A stretch of 64,000 bases of DNA from contig JAOQAD010000004.1 in assembly GCA_025963775.1 (NCBI GenBank), forward strand, positions 37,987-101,986, read 5' to 3'. Position numbers and translations under genes: made by a program. The notes under the pieces are model-generated. The model saw only the letters and a list, made by a program, of their open reading frames with translations. It was not told where the DNA came from and did not search any database. Position 1 is the first letter of the stretch. Each line of letters begins with the position of its first letter. The stretch is from Bacteroidota bacterium (lineage in GTDB: Bacteria; Bacteroidota; Bacteroidia; 2-12-FULL-35-15). Below are positions 34,334 to 47,627 of this stretch, piece by piece.

Positions 34334-34864
34334 CTATACTGCTATTTTATGTGGTTTCTTGTATGTGTATTTTACAAGGAAGGCCTGCATTTTAATATTA
34401 CCAACTGTAATGTCTGTTGTAAATTTAAGGCCGATGCCCAACGTGTACACATCCTGTTTGCCTGTTTCATCTTCAAATTCTCCCTTACTGTTGATCATGA
34501 GGTCGGTAAGGATCAGCTGGGCAGTAGTAAGCGCTTCAAATACCGGTTTTAAAAATGGAGGAAGCCCCTGGATAAATCCGGCAACATCTGCTGCCAGCGT
34601 TTCGTTGCCCAAGGCTTTCCCAAGATAGGCAAGCCCGTCATTGAAAGTGCCCAGCTCGGCCGCCTCATCCCAGTGGCGGGTGTATTCTACTTTGATACCC
34701 TCTTTAAACGAGTTACCCGTTAAGATCAGCTCTTCGCCGGCTACCTGCATTACAAGTGAGATCTGCAGCCCGGTTGCAGGAACGTCAGTTACAGCTGCAG
34801 GAGCGCGTCCCGAGCCACCTTCGCCATAGATTTTTGCTAAATTCCGATTTACTTTTTTTGCCAT
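34334..34864 (-). CDS. Small operon protein with ELGT module, paralogue
   Basis: 176 residues, cytosolic. A basic, disordered N-terminus (MAKKVNRNLAKIYGEGGSGR) precedes strands LQISLVMQVAGEELILTGNS and GIKVEYTRHW. Then come the helix ELGTFNDGLAYLGKAL (70-85), a second helix around GFIQGLPPFLKPVFEAL and strands LILTDLMINSKG, YTLGIGLKFTTDITVGN and IKMQAFLVKYTY. It is clearly related to the 161-residue protein that follows. It begins 44 bases after the stop of the 1163-residue gene. Function unknown; a small structural subunit fits the operon (inference). Confidence 0.7.
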   Translation of the reverse strand: MAKKVNRNLAKIYGEGGSGRAPAAVTDVPATGLQISLVMQVAGEELILTGNSFKEGIKVEYTRHWDEAAELGTFNDGLAYLGKALGNETLAADVAGFIQGLPPFLKPVFEALTTAQLILTDLMINSKGEFEDETGKQDVYTLGIGLKFTTDITVGNIKMQAFLVKYTYKKPHKIAV

Positions 34865-34908
34865 TGTTTTTGTTTTTTAGATTAATATTAAATTGAACTG
34901 TGTATGAA

Positions 34909-37900
34909 TTATTCTTTTTTATTGTAAGCAATGTACCAGCCGGTGCTGTCCTTTTTTCCCGGCTGCTCCTCGTTGGTAAATAAGGAGGCATTGGTTTCTC
35001 CGCCCGGAGGTATGGAGAATCCGAGAACCTTTAATGCAATGTTCTTTAATGCTAATTTATAGATCGGGTTGGCCTGCTGTTCTTTCTCTGATGAAAATTC
35101 AGCATTGCCAACCGACAATGTGAGCACGCTTTGCAGCACCGTTTGCAATAATCCGCTGCTGCCCGGCAATTGTAAGTATGCTGCGATCTGTGTGCCCGTA
35201 TATTTGTCATAAGGAGTCCAGCATGCAAGGATGCTGGCTGTAAATCCTGCTTTTTCAGCTAATGCGCCGGGCGTTCCCAGGTCAAGGTCGTAACGCAGCG
35301 CATACCAGGTAGAGCTGATCTCTGCGGGATTTTTCAGCGGCAGGTCAATTTTAAAATAGCCTTTGCCCGAAGGTAATTTTCTTGAATCTCCAAAAGCCAT
35401 CCCTTTTGCATCCAGCGGAAAATTCTGGAAGAGGCTGCCTGCTCTCGGAGCAGAAACGGAATTATTAAACGTAATAGCGGAAGGGTCGAACACAAAATTC
35501 AATACTGTTTTTGTAGTCCGCTTCGCGGGAATGTTAAAGTTCATGAGCAGCTGCATTCCGCCAAACGCAAGCTGATCAAATGAGAAGAGGTCAAAATTCT
35601 CTTCCTTGCCGATATTATTGAAGAGCATATCGCCCCAGAAAGAGAAGACCGAATTTACAACAGTGCCCTCCTGTGATAAGGTGAAGAACTGGATCTTCGA
35701 CAGCACAATACTTTTCCATACAGTTCCCTGCATATTGCTCAGCGTATAGTGCGTGTCGCTTAAGAATGAATATGTAGCAACACCTTCATGCTTTTCGTAT
35801 GTGCCGGTAAGGTTGATGGTTGAAGGCTGCGGCGGAGGCGGAGTAAAGCTTACTGCATCCCCGAACAGGCTGCCCAGCGTAAGGCTGATGTTGCAGCGGA
35901 AGTCAGCAATGGTAGTATTCATAAATAGTACCTGCAGCAAATCCACTTTAAAATCATATGGCATCTTCGGAGCCGCTGTGCCTCCTTTGTAATCGATCAA
36001 TCCGAAAAGAGAGCTGGGCTGGGCAAATTTCAGTCCCCCGTTGGCAATGTCCGGAATTACCTGGTTCACTTCGATCCCGAAATGATGCGCCTCAAATTTT
36101 TCCATATCGATCCCGCCGATCAGGCCTTTGATCTGCGCCGGAAAATCCTGCAGGTTAATATCTACATTCAGCGCCAGCACGCCGGTCCATGAGTCGGAAT
36201 TAACAACCTGGTTAAAATTTGTATACAATGAAGGCTGGTCGTTGTACCTGCTTTTCAGCGAAGGGAGCCTTTCTTCCTTGTTGATATAATTGCTGAGCCA
36301 TTGCGAAACATCCGCCGGGTTTGTATTAAAGTCGCCTGCAGAGGTCCACTCTGAAGGCTTCGTAACCAACTCTTTTATAGAGCCGCTGGTAAATTTGAAA
36401 ATGATGACATTCCTGTAATCGCTTCCTGTTGTGCTTTCCGGGACGTTCAGCTTAAAAGGCCATCCCTGTATGGCGATCTCATTTTTGAAGTTGGCAGCAT
36501 CAGCCGCGGGCAGCAGCGACATCACAAGGAACATCTGGTTCTTTTGAAAAGCAGCCTGCAGCTGGTCACTCAGCTTTGAAAAAGAAAGCTCGGCTGTAAC
36601 GCTTCCTGCAATGGATTTGTCGGCTTCCGTGTAGGCAAACAATAATTTTTTCCATTTAAAATCCGTCTCACCGATCTTTACAAGCAAGCCCTGCGGTGAA
36701 GTGCTGTAGCTTGTTGAATTTGATTCGCCTGCCTGCAATTGCATTTTAACGCCCGGTTGATTTTTCATCACCTGCTCGGTGCGTGAAGGGGCAAGCACCT
36801 GTTCTTCGAAAAAGGAAAGAAAATCCGATTGTGATTTAACACCGGAATTAAGTTGTTGCGTGCCAGGGTTTGAAACGGCGCCTGCAGCAGGAACCATAGG
36901 AAAATGAATTGCCGATGGCTTTGCCGAAGTGCTCAGCAGTTTTGAAGGTGGCCTGAAAAAAGGCATGAATGAATAATCGGAGATGCCTGTTTGCCCCGGT
37001 GCCGGATATTGCTGTGCGCCCGAAACTCCTGTTGCCCCGCCATAAAGCGGCGAGGTGGATGGCTGTGCATAATAATAGTTCAGTCCTCCGCTTGCACCTG
37101 TAAAGGAGCGGATCTTCATCCAGCTTGTTTGATAGGTATTATCAAGATAAGAAGAAGCATCCTGGCTGCGGGTGCCGGTAACCGCTACTTCTGTCCTGCC
37201 TCTTGAATAAGCGATATAAAGATCGCCCGGTGCATGTGGTGCATTTTTCTTTTTGCTTTTTTGTGGACCGGTTTGCAAAACAACTTCGGCAGGGATGCCC
37301 GGAAAATTATAAACGTATGCCGGTTTTCCTGATTCAAAGCGAAGCACATCGCCGTTCCTTCCTGCGCTTCTTGGCTGAAAGCTCAGGGTTTCAACGCCTG
37401 AAAGCCCACAGAGAAGATAATAGGTAGAAGGCTGTGCAGGATCTGTTTTCAGGCCCAGCTCGAAACAGCCATCCGGGGCCCAGTAATAATCATCTCCCGG
37501 AAGCGCAGAAAGCACGAGCCTTGCACCTTGCCCGGGCATCAGCTTGTTGCTGAGCGGGTAAAGGTATACCGGGATCCCCATGTCGGTGCGAAGCCATGTG
37601 CGCAGGCGTTCGGGCTTTTCCGGCATCTGCAGTCGGTAGCTGCCGGGCTGATCCGGGGCAGGCTCCATGATAAAAGAATGTGCTTCGAATTCGAGTGTTG
37701 TCCTTTTGCTGCTTGTAAGATCCCATGATAATTTAAAAAGCACATTCGTGTTTTTCTCCGGGTGGAAGAGCGGATAATACTGCGAAACAATTTCTTCAGA
37801 GCCGGCTCCTTTCATAAAATAACGGAAGCCGACATCCCAGCCAGTTGCGGAGGCATCGGAAAAATCGGCGATGGATGCACGTGTGATGAGCAAGCCCCTG

Positions 37901-38400
37901 TCATCGCCATGGAAAGGAAGGAAAAATGGCCGGGGCTGCGGATGTATTGAATCCAGCGGCATTGACCAGGCCAGGCCGTTGATGCCCGCGCGGATTTCCG
38001 CTGTTACTTTTGATCCGGCCGGAATGGAAATGCCGTATTTTCCCCATGAAGCTTTTACATCGTCCTGCTGGATCCCTTCGCTGCTAAGCTTTAGCAGGAT
38101 GAGCTCATCCGCTGTGGCTTTAGCAGGATCGGTTGCATTGATCCATAAAAGATGTGTATGCGACAGGGATTCAAACGGCAGTAATTCTTTAAGATGAGAG
38201 ATGAATGCTTTCGGAGCAGGAGCGGATGCAAGGAAAATAAAATAGCCTTTGTATTTCAGCGGGTCAAAGCAATCGGTAAAAGAAAGCTCATCAGGCAAGC
38301 CTTTGGCATAAATAAAAAAGCCGGTAAAGCCATTGCTGCGCCCTGTAGGAGCGGTATAAAAAGCAGAAGCCTCGTCTTTATACTGTACGGTAAAAACCAT
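34909..38400 (-). CDS. Large operon protein of unknown function, first gene of the operon
   Basis: 1163 residues, no signal peptide, no membrane helix, no recognised domain. It is beta-rich and aromatic, beginning MVFTVQYKDEASAFYTAPTG. A linker with Gly/Pro and collagen-like triplets (GGATGVSGAQQYPAPGQTG, about 455-475) splits it into two parts; the second part has repeated strand-rich stretches such as GVLALNVDINLQDFPAQIKG and FKVDLLQVLFMNTTIADFR. It is first in a minus-strand operon of eight genes running to 20929. No full promoter match was found within about 150 bases upstream. Confidence 0.7.
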   Translation of the reverse strand: MVFTVQYKDEASAFYTAPTGRSNGFTGFFIYAKGLPDELSFTDCFDPLKYKGYFIFLASAPAPKAFISHLKELLPFESLSHTHLLWINATDPAKATADELILLKLSSEGIQQDDVKASWGKYGISIPAGSKVTAEIRAGINGLAWSMPLDSIHPQPRPFFLPFHGDDRGLLITRASIADFSDASATGWDVGFRYFMKGAGSEEIVSQYYPLFHPEKNTNVLFKLSWDLTSSKRTTLEFEAHSFIMEPAPDQPGSYRLQMPEKPERLRTWLRTDMGIPVYLYPLSNKLMPGQGARLVLSALPGDDYYWAPDGCFELGLKTDPAQPSTYYLLCGLSGVETLSFQPRSAGRNGDVLRFESGKPAYVYNFPGIPAEVVLQTGPQKSKKKNAPHAPGDLYIAYSRGRTEVAVTGTRSQDASSYLDNTYQTSWMKIRSFTGASGGLNYYYAQPSTSPLYGGATGVSGAQQYPAPGQTGISDYSFMPFFRPPSKLLSTSAKPSAIHFPMVPAAGAVSNPGTQQLNSGVKSQSDFLSFFEEQVLAPSRTEQVMKNQPGVKMQLQAGESNSTSYSTSPQGLLVKIGETDFKWKKLLFAYTEADKSIAGSVTAELSFSKLSDQLQAAFQKNQMFLVMSLLPAADAANFKNEIAIQGWPFKLNVPESTTGSDYRNVIIFKFTSGSIKELVTKPSEWTSAGDFNTNPADVSQWLSNYINKEERLPSLKSRYNDQPSLYTNFNQVVNSDSWTGVLALNVDINLQDFPAQIKGLIGGIDMEKFEAHHFGIEVNQVIPDIANGGLKFAQPSSLFGLIDYKGGTAAPKMPYDFKVDLLQVLFMNTTIADFRCNISLTLGSLFGDAVSFTPPPPQPSTINLTGTYEKHEGVATYSFLSDTHYTLSNMQGTVWKSIVLSKIQFFTLSQEGTVVNSVFSFWGDMLFNNIGKEENFDLFSFDQLAFGGMQLLMNFNIPAKRTTKTVLNFVFDPSAITFNNSVSAPRAGSLFQNFPLDAKGMAFGDSRKLPSGKGYFKIDLPLKNPAEISSTWYALRYDLDLGTPGALAEKAGFTASILACWTPYDKYTGTQIAAYLQLPGSSGLLQTVLQSVLTLSVGNAEFSSEKEQQANPIYKLALKNIALKVLGFSIPPGGETNASLFTNEEQPGKKDSTGWYIAYNKKE

Positions 38401-38793
38401 AATTTAAATTTCAGATGGAAATTAAAAACATCAAAATAGATCCTGGCTATCCTGGCCCGGCTCATTCTTGCAGTTAATTTAAGGGAGTAGGCTTAAATTC
38501 TTATTGTAAATTTTTTAATGCTTTTGTATTCCCGGTTAACGTGAAAAATTTAACCGCTTCTCAACATCCGCAAATTATAATAACGTAGGTGTTTCTGCCT
38601 GTGTGATTAAAGAGTATCGAATATATGCAAAATTTATTAACCCGTCAAAAAAGTGAATAAATTCAGTGCTTTATAGTTAAGAGGATCTTCCGGGAACGTT
38701 GATGGACGCTGTTATCACTGAAAAAGCGAACCGTATGAAGCCCTGGAGTAATCCCGGCATTAACACTCCCGGTAAATATTTTTCCCCTAATAA
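38401..38793. other. Intergenic region between divergent operon and T9SS adhesin
   Basis: About 390 bases, AT-rich, without a credible gene. A 60-codon plus-strand frame at 38699-38881 has no coding character and overlaps the promoter and start of the next gene. It must hold the promoter of the 38400 operon, but only a near match with a one-base gap was seen on the minus strand around 38431-38438. Confidence 0.5.
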
Positions 38794-38824
38794 TTGTAAA
38801 AAAAAATACGATCCGTTATATTTG
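38794..38824 (+). promoter_or_regulatory. Promoter of the 1461-residue T9SS adhesin
   Basis: TTG (38794-38796), 20 bases, TATATTTG (38817-38824), an exact consensus fit. Transcription would start near 38829, about 50 bases before the GTG start. Confidence 0.65.
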
Positions 38825-38877
38825 ATAGGATTTACTAAACAGCAAAATTTATTTTTGCAACCTATCTGCTCAATATC

Positions 38878-41800
38878 GTGAAACGTTTTTTTTTATTCCG
38901 GTTACTGATCTTAACTTGTTTTTGGTGCAATTTCTCTGAAGCCCAAACGACCTACACCTGGATTGGAGTAACGGGAGCAAGCTGGGCAGTCTCCACCAAC
39001 TGGTCGCCTGCACGTACAACACCCGCTGCAACAGATATTGTTTTATTTAACAGCGGCACTGCATTAAATGTAACTGCCGTTCCTGCGCAAACCATTCGCT
39101 CCTTAACTGTAACAGCTAATTCCAACATTACATTAACGGGAGCTGCAGGCGCATTGACTTTGTCGGTCAACGGGCCCACATTAAGCAATAACCTTGTGAT
39201 AGATGCAGGCTCCACGCTTCAGCTTACATCTGCCGGAACAACGCTGACGCTCAACTTTCTTACAACAGCAAACCAGCGCGGGCAGATCGATGGAACACTG
39301 CAGTTAAATACGAAAGGATTATTCAACACTTCAGGTATCGGAACCACGCTTGTAACAGTAGGCAGCGGAGGTGCCATCGTTAATAATTACCAGACGGGCG
39401 GAGGCATCCCGATTGTCAGCACAGCCGCAACGCTTTCATTTGCGGGCGGTTCAACCTACAGCCATATCACCGCGATACAGGTTTCCGTACCGACTGCAAC
39501 GTACGATGTGAATTCAACAGCAAGCTTTACTGCGGGAACTTCCAGCATCAATAACATGACACAGGCCTTCGGGAATGTGACGGTGAATTCCGCTGGAACA
39601 CTTACGCTGGTTGCCGGCAGCCCCACAATTGCGAATGTATTTACATTAACAGCCGGCGTTTTTGCTGTGAATGCAAACGCGCTCACACTCACCGGAACTA
39701 TTGCTGCAAGCGGTACAGGCACGATTACGGCAAGCGGCGCGATCACGATCGGCGGCAGCGGCGGCGATTATGGAACACTCCGTTTTACATCTGCGCCAAC
39801 GCTTACATCCTTCACCATGAACAGGGCCGGCGGCGGAATGGCCGGAATTGCGCAGGCAATAACGATCGGTGCCGGGGGAACACTCAACCTTACGAACGGC
39901 GTGATCAACAGTGCTGCGAATCTCATTTCGGTAACCAATGGCGCTGCTGCATCCGTCACCAATGCAGGCGGTACAGGCTCATATGTGAACGGAGCATTGC
40001 AGCGTACGCTTGCTGCTAATTTAAGCGCAGCAACGATCATTTTCCCGGTAGGAAAAACCGCCTGCCAGAAAGTTTCTTTCACCGGGCTTTCTACTACAAG
40101 CTCTGCAAGTGCTGCTGTTGTAAAAGTGGAAGCCTTCGATGGAAACTGCGGCGGAACAGTTGATCCAAGCCTTACCGCATTGAACTCCGATAATTACTGG
40201 AGCGCATCCGTCATCTCGAATGCTGCAAGCCTCTCCAGTCCCGGAACGATCAGCCTTACGGATGCTTCGCCTGCGCCTGATGCTACAAAAGCTGTTGCGT
40301 ATTCAACAACAATCGCAGGAAGCTACAGCTCTGTCGGCGGAAGCGCTGCGGCACCCGTGATCACTTCAACACTTTCAGCTCCTGCTGCGTTGGGTTATTT
40401 TGTGATCGCGACAAAAAATGCTGCCCCGCTTTGCGGAACCTACACCATCGGGCCCACAGGAACGTTTGCTTCCATCACAGAAGCAGTGAGCTCGCTGAAC
40501 ACACGTCCTGTTTCCTGCAGCCTGGTCTTTGAGCTGCAAGCAACCTACACCGGTGCAGGAGAAAATTTTCCGGTCAGCATTTTATACCAGGGATCGTCCT
40601 CTGCCACGGCAACATTCCGGCCCGTTGCCGGAGCCGGAACATTGACTACCGCAGGTGATCCGGGCTCGGGCTTTGCGCTCATCAATTTTAACGGCGCCGA
40701 TTATGTAACATTCGACGGAAGGGCAGGAGGCACGGGAAGCACTGTCAGCTGGATCATCAGGAACTCGCGCACCGCTTCAACAGTTGGCCCTGCCATCCAG
40801 TTCGGCAACGGTGCAACGAACGACATGCTGCAATATATCCGCACAGAGAGCCAGAATTCAACAGGCACCAGCGGCACCATTTACATCAGCAGCTTTCCGC
40901 TCTGGTCGGCAGGGAACAACAACATCACCATCCAGAACTGCGACATCACCAAATACAACAGCGGATTAACAACGCACATCAATGCGATCTATGCATACGG
41001 ACAAACGGCAAATCCAAACAGCAGCATCAGCATTTTAAACAACAGCATTCACAGCTTCACTCCCGGGCTTACAACCGAAGCTACCGGCGTAACTGTTACA
41101 GGAACGGGGCTGAATACAAATTACGGCGACAACTGGACGATCAGGGGAAACAGCTTTTACCTCGATTGTGCAGAACAGCAAACCTATCGCTATACCGTGA
41201 TCAATTTAATCCCGGGACTGGGATCTTCCGGGAATGTTATTTCCAATAATTACATCGGGGGCGGAGCGCCATTGTGTGCAGGTGCAACATGGACAAGCGC
41301 TGTGAGTGGTGCGGGCAATACGATCCAGACCTTTGAAGGAATTTATGTATGGGCAGGTGCAACGGCCATCGACAGCAATACGGTTCAGAACATCAGCCTT
41401 ACTGCTACCGGCGGAACTTCATTCGGCGCGATCCATCTTGCGAATGCAAGCTCTTCTGCAAGCTATTCGGTTACACGTAACCTCATCGGCAGCAGCGGTA
41501 CCTGCAACAGCATTCAGAATGCGGGGCAATGGAAAACGGTTGGCATCTGGTGCGATAATACCTGCGGCTCTGTTTTGCTTTCCAATAATATTATTGCGAA
41601 CATGACGGCAACAAATGCCGTGAACAGCGCTGCAACCATCACGGGGATCTATTCCGACTGCGGCTCCAATACGATCACATCGAACACCATTTATAATTTA
41701 ACAGGAACTGTATCCACCGCCGTTGCGCAGCTCTACATCGCGCACGACGGAAGCGTTGCAGGGATCGCAGATAAAAGCATTAACAGCGGCAGCACGCAAA

Positions 41801-43263
41801 TCATTTCGAACAATACCATTTACAATCTGAAGAGTGTTTACTCCGGCGCAAGCTCAAACAAGCTCTACGGGATCTATCTTGCAATAGGAGAACCCGGGCA
41901 GGCACATACATACAATGCCAATTTAATTTACGGGATAGATGCAGCCGATGGGAGCAGCAATGCAAGGATCATCGGGATAGGCGCCGTAGGCTCCAGCTGG
42001 ACATCTGCGGTAACTTCCACTTTCAGCAACAACATGATCCACCTCGGTTCACGCATCGATGGCACTTCCATTCTATCGGGAGCCGAGATCACCGGGATGC
42101 TCGACAATACATCAGGATATACGAGCGGCGCCAACACCACCTTCATGAATTATTACAACAACAGCGTTTACATCGGCGGTACAGGCATCACCGGAACCAC
42201 TAATAATACCTATGCTTTCAGGCGGCTCAATACAAATGCCAGCCCGAAGAATACAGAAGACATGGAGAATAATATCTTCGTCAACAACAGGTCGAACAGC
42301 ACAGGAACAAAAACACATTATTCAATTTACCTTGATAATGCAAACACTGTCACCTGCAATTACAATAACAGCTGGGGAAGCGGCACCGGCTATAAATCCG
42401 GGAATGCAGCAGCAGTGGATTATGCTGCGCTTGCCAACTGGCAGGGCATTGGCTTCGATGTCAATGGCATTGCATCTGATCCTCTTTTTTATTCAGTTGC
42501 GCTTCCTCCCGATCTGCATATCCAGTCCGGCAGTCCGGCAATAGCTGTGGGAACCGCGGTAAGCCCTGCTGCCGATTACGATGCGGAAGCCCGCTCCAAT
42601 CCGTACGATATGGGTGCAGATAAATACGATGCAGCATTCAGTTCACCAACGGTTACGATAAGCGCATGCGGCGGAGCGCTGATCTCATTACCTATTGATC
42701 TCTTATCTTTTACCGGGTACATGGAAGATAAAAGCGCAGTGCTTTTTTGGGCAACCGCTTCAGAAACGAACAACGATCATTTCACGATCGAGAGAAGTAT
42801 GGATGCCGTGAATTTTATAAGTGCCGGAACAGTTGCCGGAGCAGGAAATTCTTCCGGCACGCGCAATTATACATTCCGTGACCAGCTGGATGCGATCTAC
42901 GCGGAATCTCCTGTATTTTATTACCGTTTGAAACAAACTGATTTTGACGGCAGGTTTGATTACTCCGCTATTATTGCATTGAAAACAGGTGCGAAGGATG
43001 ATTTTTTTATTGATGCATTTCCAAATCCTGTTGCCGGTAATTTGAATATAGCCATCTCCGGTGCGGTTCCTAAAAACTGCATGTACAGGCTCACAGATCT
43101 GTTTGGCCGCGGGGTGCTTGATAACAAGATGCTTTTGAATGAGAGCGGCCGCCTGTTCAGCATCGATCTGTCAGGATTTGATCCCGGAATTTATTTGCTG
43201 ACGCTTCTTGTGGAAGGAGAAAATTCCACCGTAACATTTGTGAAAAGGATCGTAAAAAAGTAG
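38878..43263 (+). CDS. Secreted beta-helix adhesin with T9SS type A sorting domain
   Basis: 1461 residues from a GTG start chosen because the signal peptide (MKRFFLFRLLILTCFWCNFS, cut after EAQ) begins there. The first 500 residues are Thr/Ala/Gly-rich strands after TYTWIGVTGASWAVSTNW, an opening common in Bacteroidota cell-surface proteins. The middle (about 640-1260) has right-handed beta-helix features with NN/NNS ladders (NNITIQNCDI, ISNNTIYNL). The end is a type A sorting domain (FPNPVAGNLNIAIS ... DPGIYLLTL ... KRIVKK). It is exported by Sec, then T9SS, and probably anchored or released at the surface. Monocistronic, with its own promoter and terminator. Confidence 0.85.
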   Translation: MKRFFLFRLLILTCFWCNFSEAQTTYTWIGVTGASWAVSTNWSPARTTPAATDIVLFNSGTALNVTAVPAQTIRSLTVTANSNITLTGAAGALTLSVNGPTLSNNLVIDAGSTLQLTSAGTTLTLNFLTTANQRGQIDGTLQLNTKGLFNTSGIGTTLVTVGSGGAIVNNYQTGGGIPIVSTAATLSFAGGSTYSHITAIQVSVPTATYDVNSTASFTAGTSSINNMTQAFGNVTVNSAGTLTLVAGSPTIANVFTLTAGVFAVNANALTLTGTIAASGTGTITASGAITIGGSGGDYGTLRFTSAPTLTSFTMNRAGGGMAGIAQAITIGAGGTLNLTNGVINSAANLISVTNGAAASVTNAGGTGSYVNGALQRTLAANLSAATIIFPVGKTACQKVSFTGLSTTSSASAAVVKVEAFDGNCGGTVDPSLTALNSDNYWSASVISNAASLSSPGTISLTDASPAPDATKAVAYSTTIAGSYSSVGGSAAAPVITSTLSAPAALGYFVIATKNAAPLCGTYTIGPTGTFASITEAVSSLNTRPVSCSLVFELQATYTGAGENFPVSILYQGSSSATATFRPVAGAGTLTTAGDPGSGFALINFNGADYVTFDGRAGGTGSTVSWIIRNSRTASTVGPAIQFGNGATNDMLQYIRTESQNSTGTSGTIYISSFPLWSAGNNNITIQNCDITKYNSGLTTHINAIYAYGQTANPNSSISILNNSIHSFTPGLTTEATGVTVTGTGLNTNYGDNWTIRGNSFYLDCAEQQTYRYTVINLIPGLGSSGNVISNNYIGGGAPLCAGATWTSAVSGAGNTIQTFEGIYVWAGATAIDSNTVQNISLTATGGTSFGAIHLANASSSASYSVTRNLIGSSGTCNSIQNAGQWKTVGIWCDNTCGSVLLSNNIIANMTATNAVNSAATITGIYSDCGSNTITSNTIYNLTGTVSTAVAQLYIAHDGSVAGIADKSINSGSTQIISNNTIYNLKSVYSGASSNKLYGIYLAIGEPGQAHTYNANLIYGIDAADGSSNARIIGIGAVGSSWTSAVTSTFSNNMIHLGSRIDGTSILSGAEITGMLDNTSGYTSGANTTFMNYYNNSVYIGGTGITGTTNNTYAFRRLNTNASPKNTEDMENNIFVNNRSNSTGTKTHYSIYLDNANTVTCNYNNSWGSGTGYKSGNAAAVDYAALANWQGIGFDVNGIASDPLFYSVALPPDLHIQSGSPAIAVGTAVSPAADYDAEARSNPYDMGADKYDAAFSSPTVTISACGGALISLPIDLLSFTGYMEDKSAVLFWATASETNNDHFTIERSMDAVNFISAGTVAGAGNSSGTRNYTFRDQLDAIYAESPVFYYRLKQTDFDGRFDYSAIIALKTGAKDDFFIDAFPNPVAGNLNIAISGAVPKNCMYRLTDLFGRGVLDNKMLLNESGRLFSIDLSGFDPGIYLLTLLVEGENSTVTFVKRIVKK

Positions 43264-43343
43264 TGCAGAAAGCTGTTGCGGAAAGCGGAAAAACAAGCCC
43301 TTACTTTAGCTATAAAAATCCCCGAGCCCCGCAAGAAAAACCA

Positions 43344-43380
43344 CCCTTATTTTATTAACGGAATGTTGATAAAATAAGGG
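43344..43380 (+). terminator. Terminator after T9SS adhesin
   Basis: CCCTTATTTTAT (43344-43355) pairs with ATAAAATAAGGG (43369-43380); the stem extends through a T-G pair and three more pairs to a 5-base loop, and is followed by CTTTTATTT. Confidence 0.8.
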
Positions 43381-43423
43381 CTTTTATTTCCCGGGAAATG
43401 CCACTATTTTCGAGGTAATTAGC

Positions 43424-43431
43424 TATATTTG
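43424..43431 (+). promoter_or_regulatory. -7 promoter element of gyrB
   Basis: TATATTTG, an exact TAnnTTTG match, 38 bases before the ATG at 43470. No TTG is at the -33 position. Confidence 0.5.
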
Positions 43432-43442
43432 TTAGCCTTTAG

Positions 43443-45437
<1,995 letters not shown>

Positions 45438-45460
45438 TTAAAAACTCAACTATTGTTAAA

Positions 45461-45493
45461 CAGAAAAAGCCGCAAAATTTGCGGCTTTTTCTG
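45461..45493. terminator. Strong bidirectional terminator after gyrB
   Basis: A perfect 33-base palindrome with 16-base arms around a single A. The core AAAAAGCCGC pairs with GCGGCTTTTT, giving A- and T-tracts on both strands. It serves gyrB (+) and the 45515-45811 gene (-). Confidence 0.9.
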
Positions 45494-45514
45494 TTTTGAT
45501 TATTTGTTAAAAGG

Positions 45515-45811
45515 TTATTCCGGTTTTTTCGGATCAATCACTGCCGGTTGTACCTGGTCAGGTGCTGCCTGCTGTGAAGCCGGAGTACCCGTGCTGGGAG
45601 TGTTGCTGCCATCTGCAGCCGGTGTATAGCTGCTCTGCTGGTTTTTTCCTGCTTTAGTGATGGTTCCGCGCGGGCTCTTGTCTGAAGAGCTATTCTGCGG
45701 TTCAGTAACAACAGCAGCCTGACCTTTTTCTCCTGTTGCCCGGCTTTGAGCAGAGGCATGGGAAATGCCGAAAAACAATGATACTGCGAAAAATAAAAAA
45801 TATTTTTTCAT
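45515..45811 (-). CDS. Small secreted Pro/Ala/Ser-rich peptide, partner of collagen-like gene
   Basis: 98 residues: signal peptide (MKKYFLFFAVSLFFGI, cut after ASAQ), then a low-complexity, probably disordered tail rich in Ser, Thr, Pro, Gln and Ala with alternating Lys and Glu/Asp, ending DPKKPE. No family. It starts 8 bases after the stop of a collagen-like gene. A protein of the same size, leader type and composition (50231-50500) occupies the same position after another collagen-like gene. Sequence similarity between the two is low beyond composition. It may be a linker or accessory of the collagen-like partner (inference). Confidence 0.65.
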   Translation of the reverse strand: MKKYFLFFAVSLFFGISHASAQSRATGEKGQAAVVTEPQNSSSDKSPRGTITKAGKNQQSSYTPAADGSNTPSTGTPASQQAAPDQVQPAVIDPKKPE

Positions 45812-45819
45812 AATTTGAA

Positions 45820-47532
<1,713 letters not shown>

Positions 47533-47580
47533 TCAGCACAACCGCATTTTAATTCTTTTTTATGATCGTGTCTTAAACAA

Positions 47581-47604
47581 AAGGCCGGAAAATCTTCCGG
47601 CCTT
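47581..47604. terminator. Terminator after collagen-like protein B gene
   Basis: AAGGCCGGAA (47581-47590) pairs with TTCCGGCCTT (47595-47604) around AATC, with A/T flanks that continue the stem. It lies 23 bases after the stop of the minus-strand gene ending at 47628. Confidence 0.85.
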
Positions 47605-47627
47605 TGTTTTACTGCTATGATTATTGC

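Noticed and set aside
20929..38400. Contractile injection system or prophage
   Set aside because: LysM modules and a giant protein could suggest one, but there is no sheath, tube, baseplate, ATPase, portal or terminase sequence in the window.
38699..38881. 60-codon plus-strand frame before the T9SS adhesin
   Set aside because: Overlaps the promoter and the true GTG start; no signal peptide or family resemblance.
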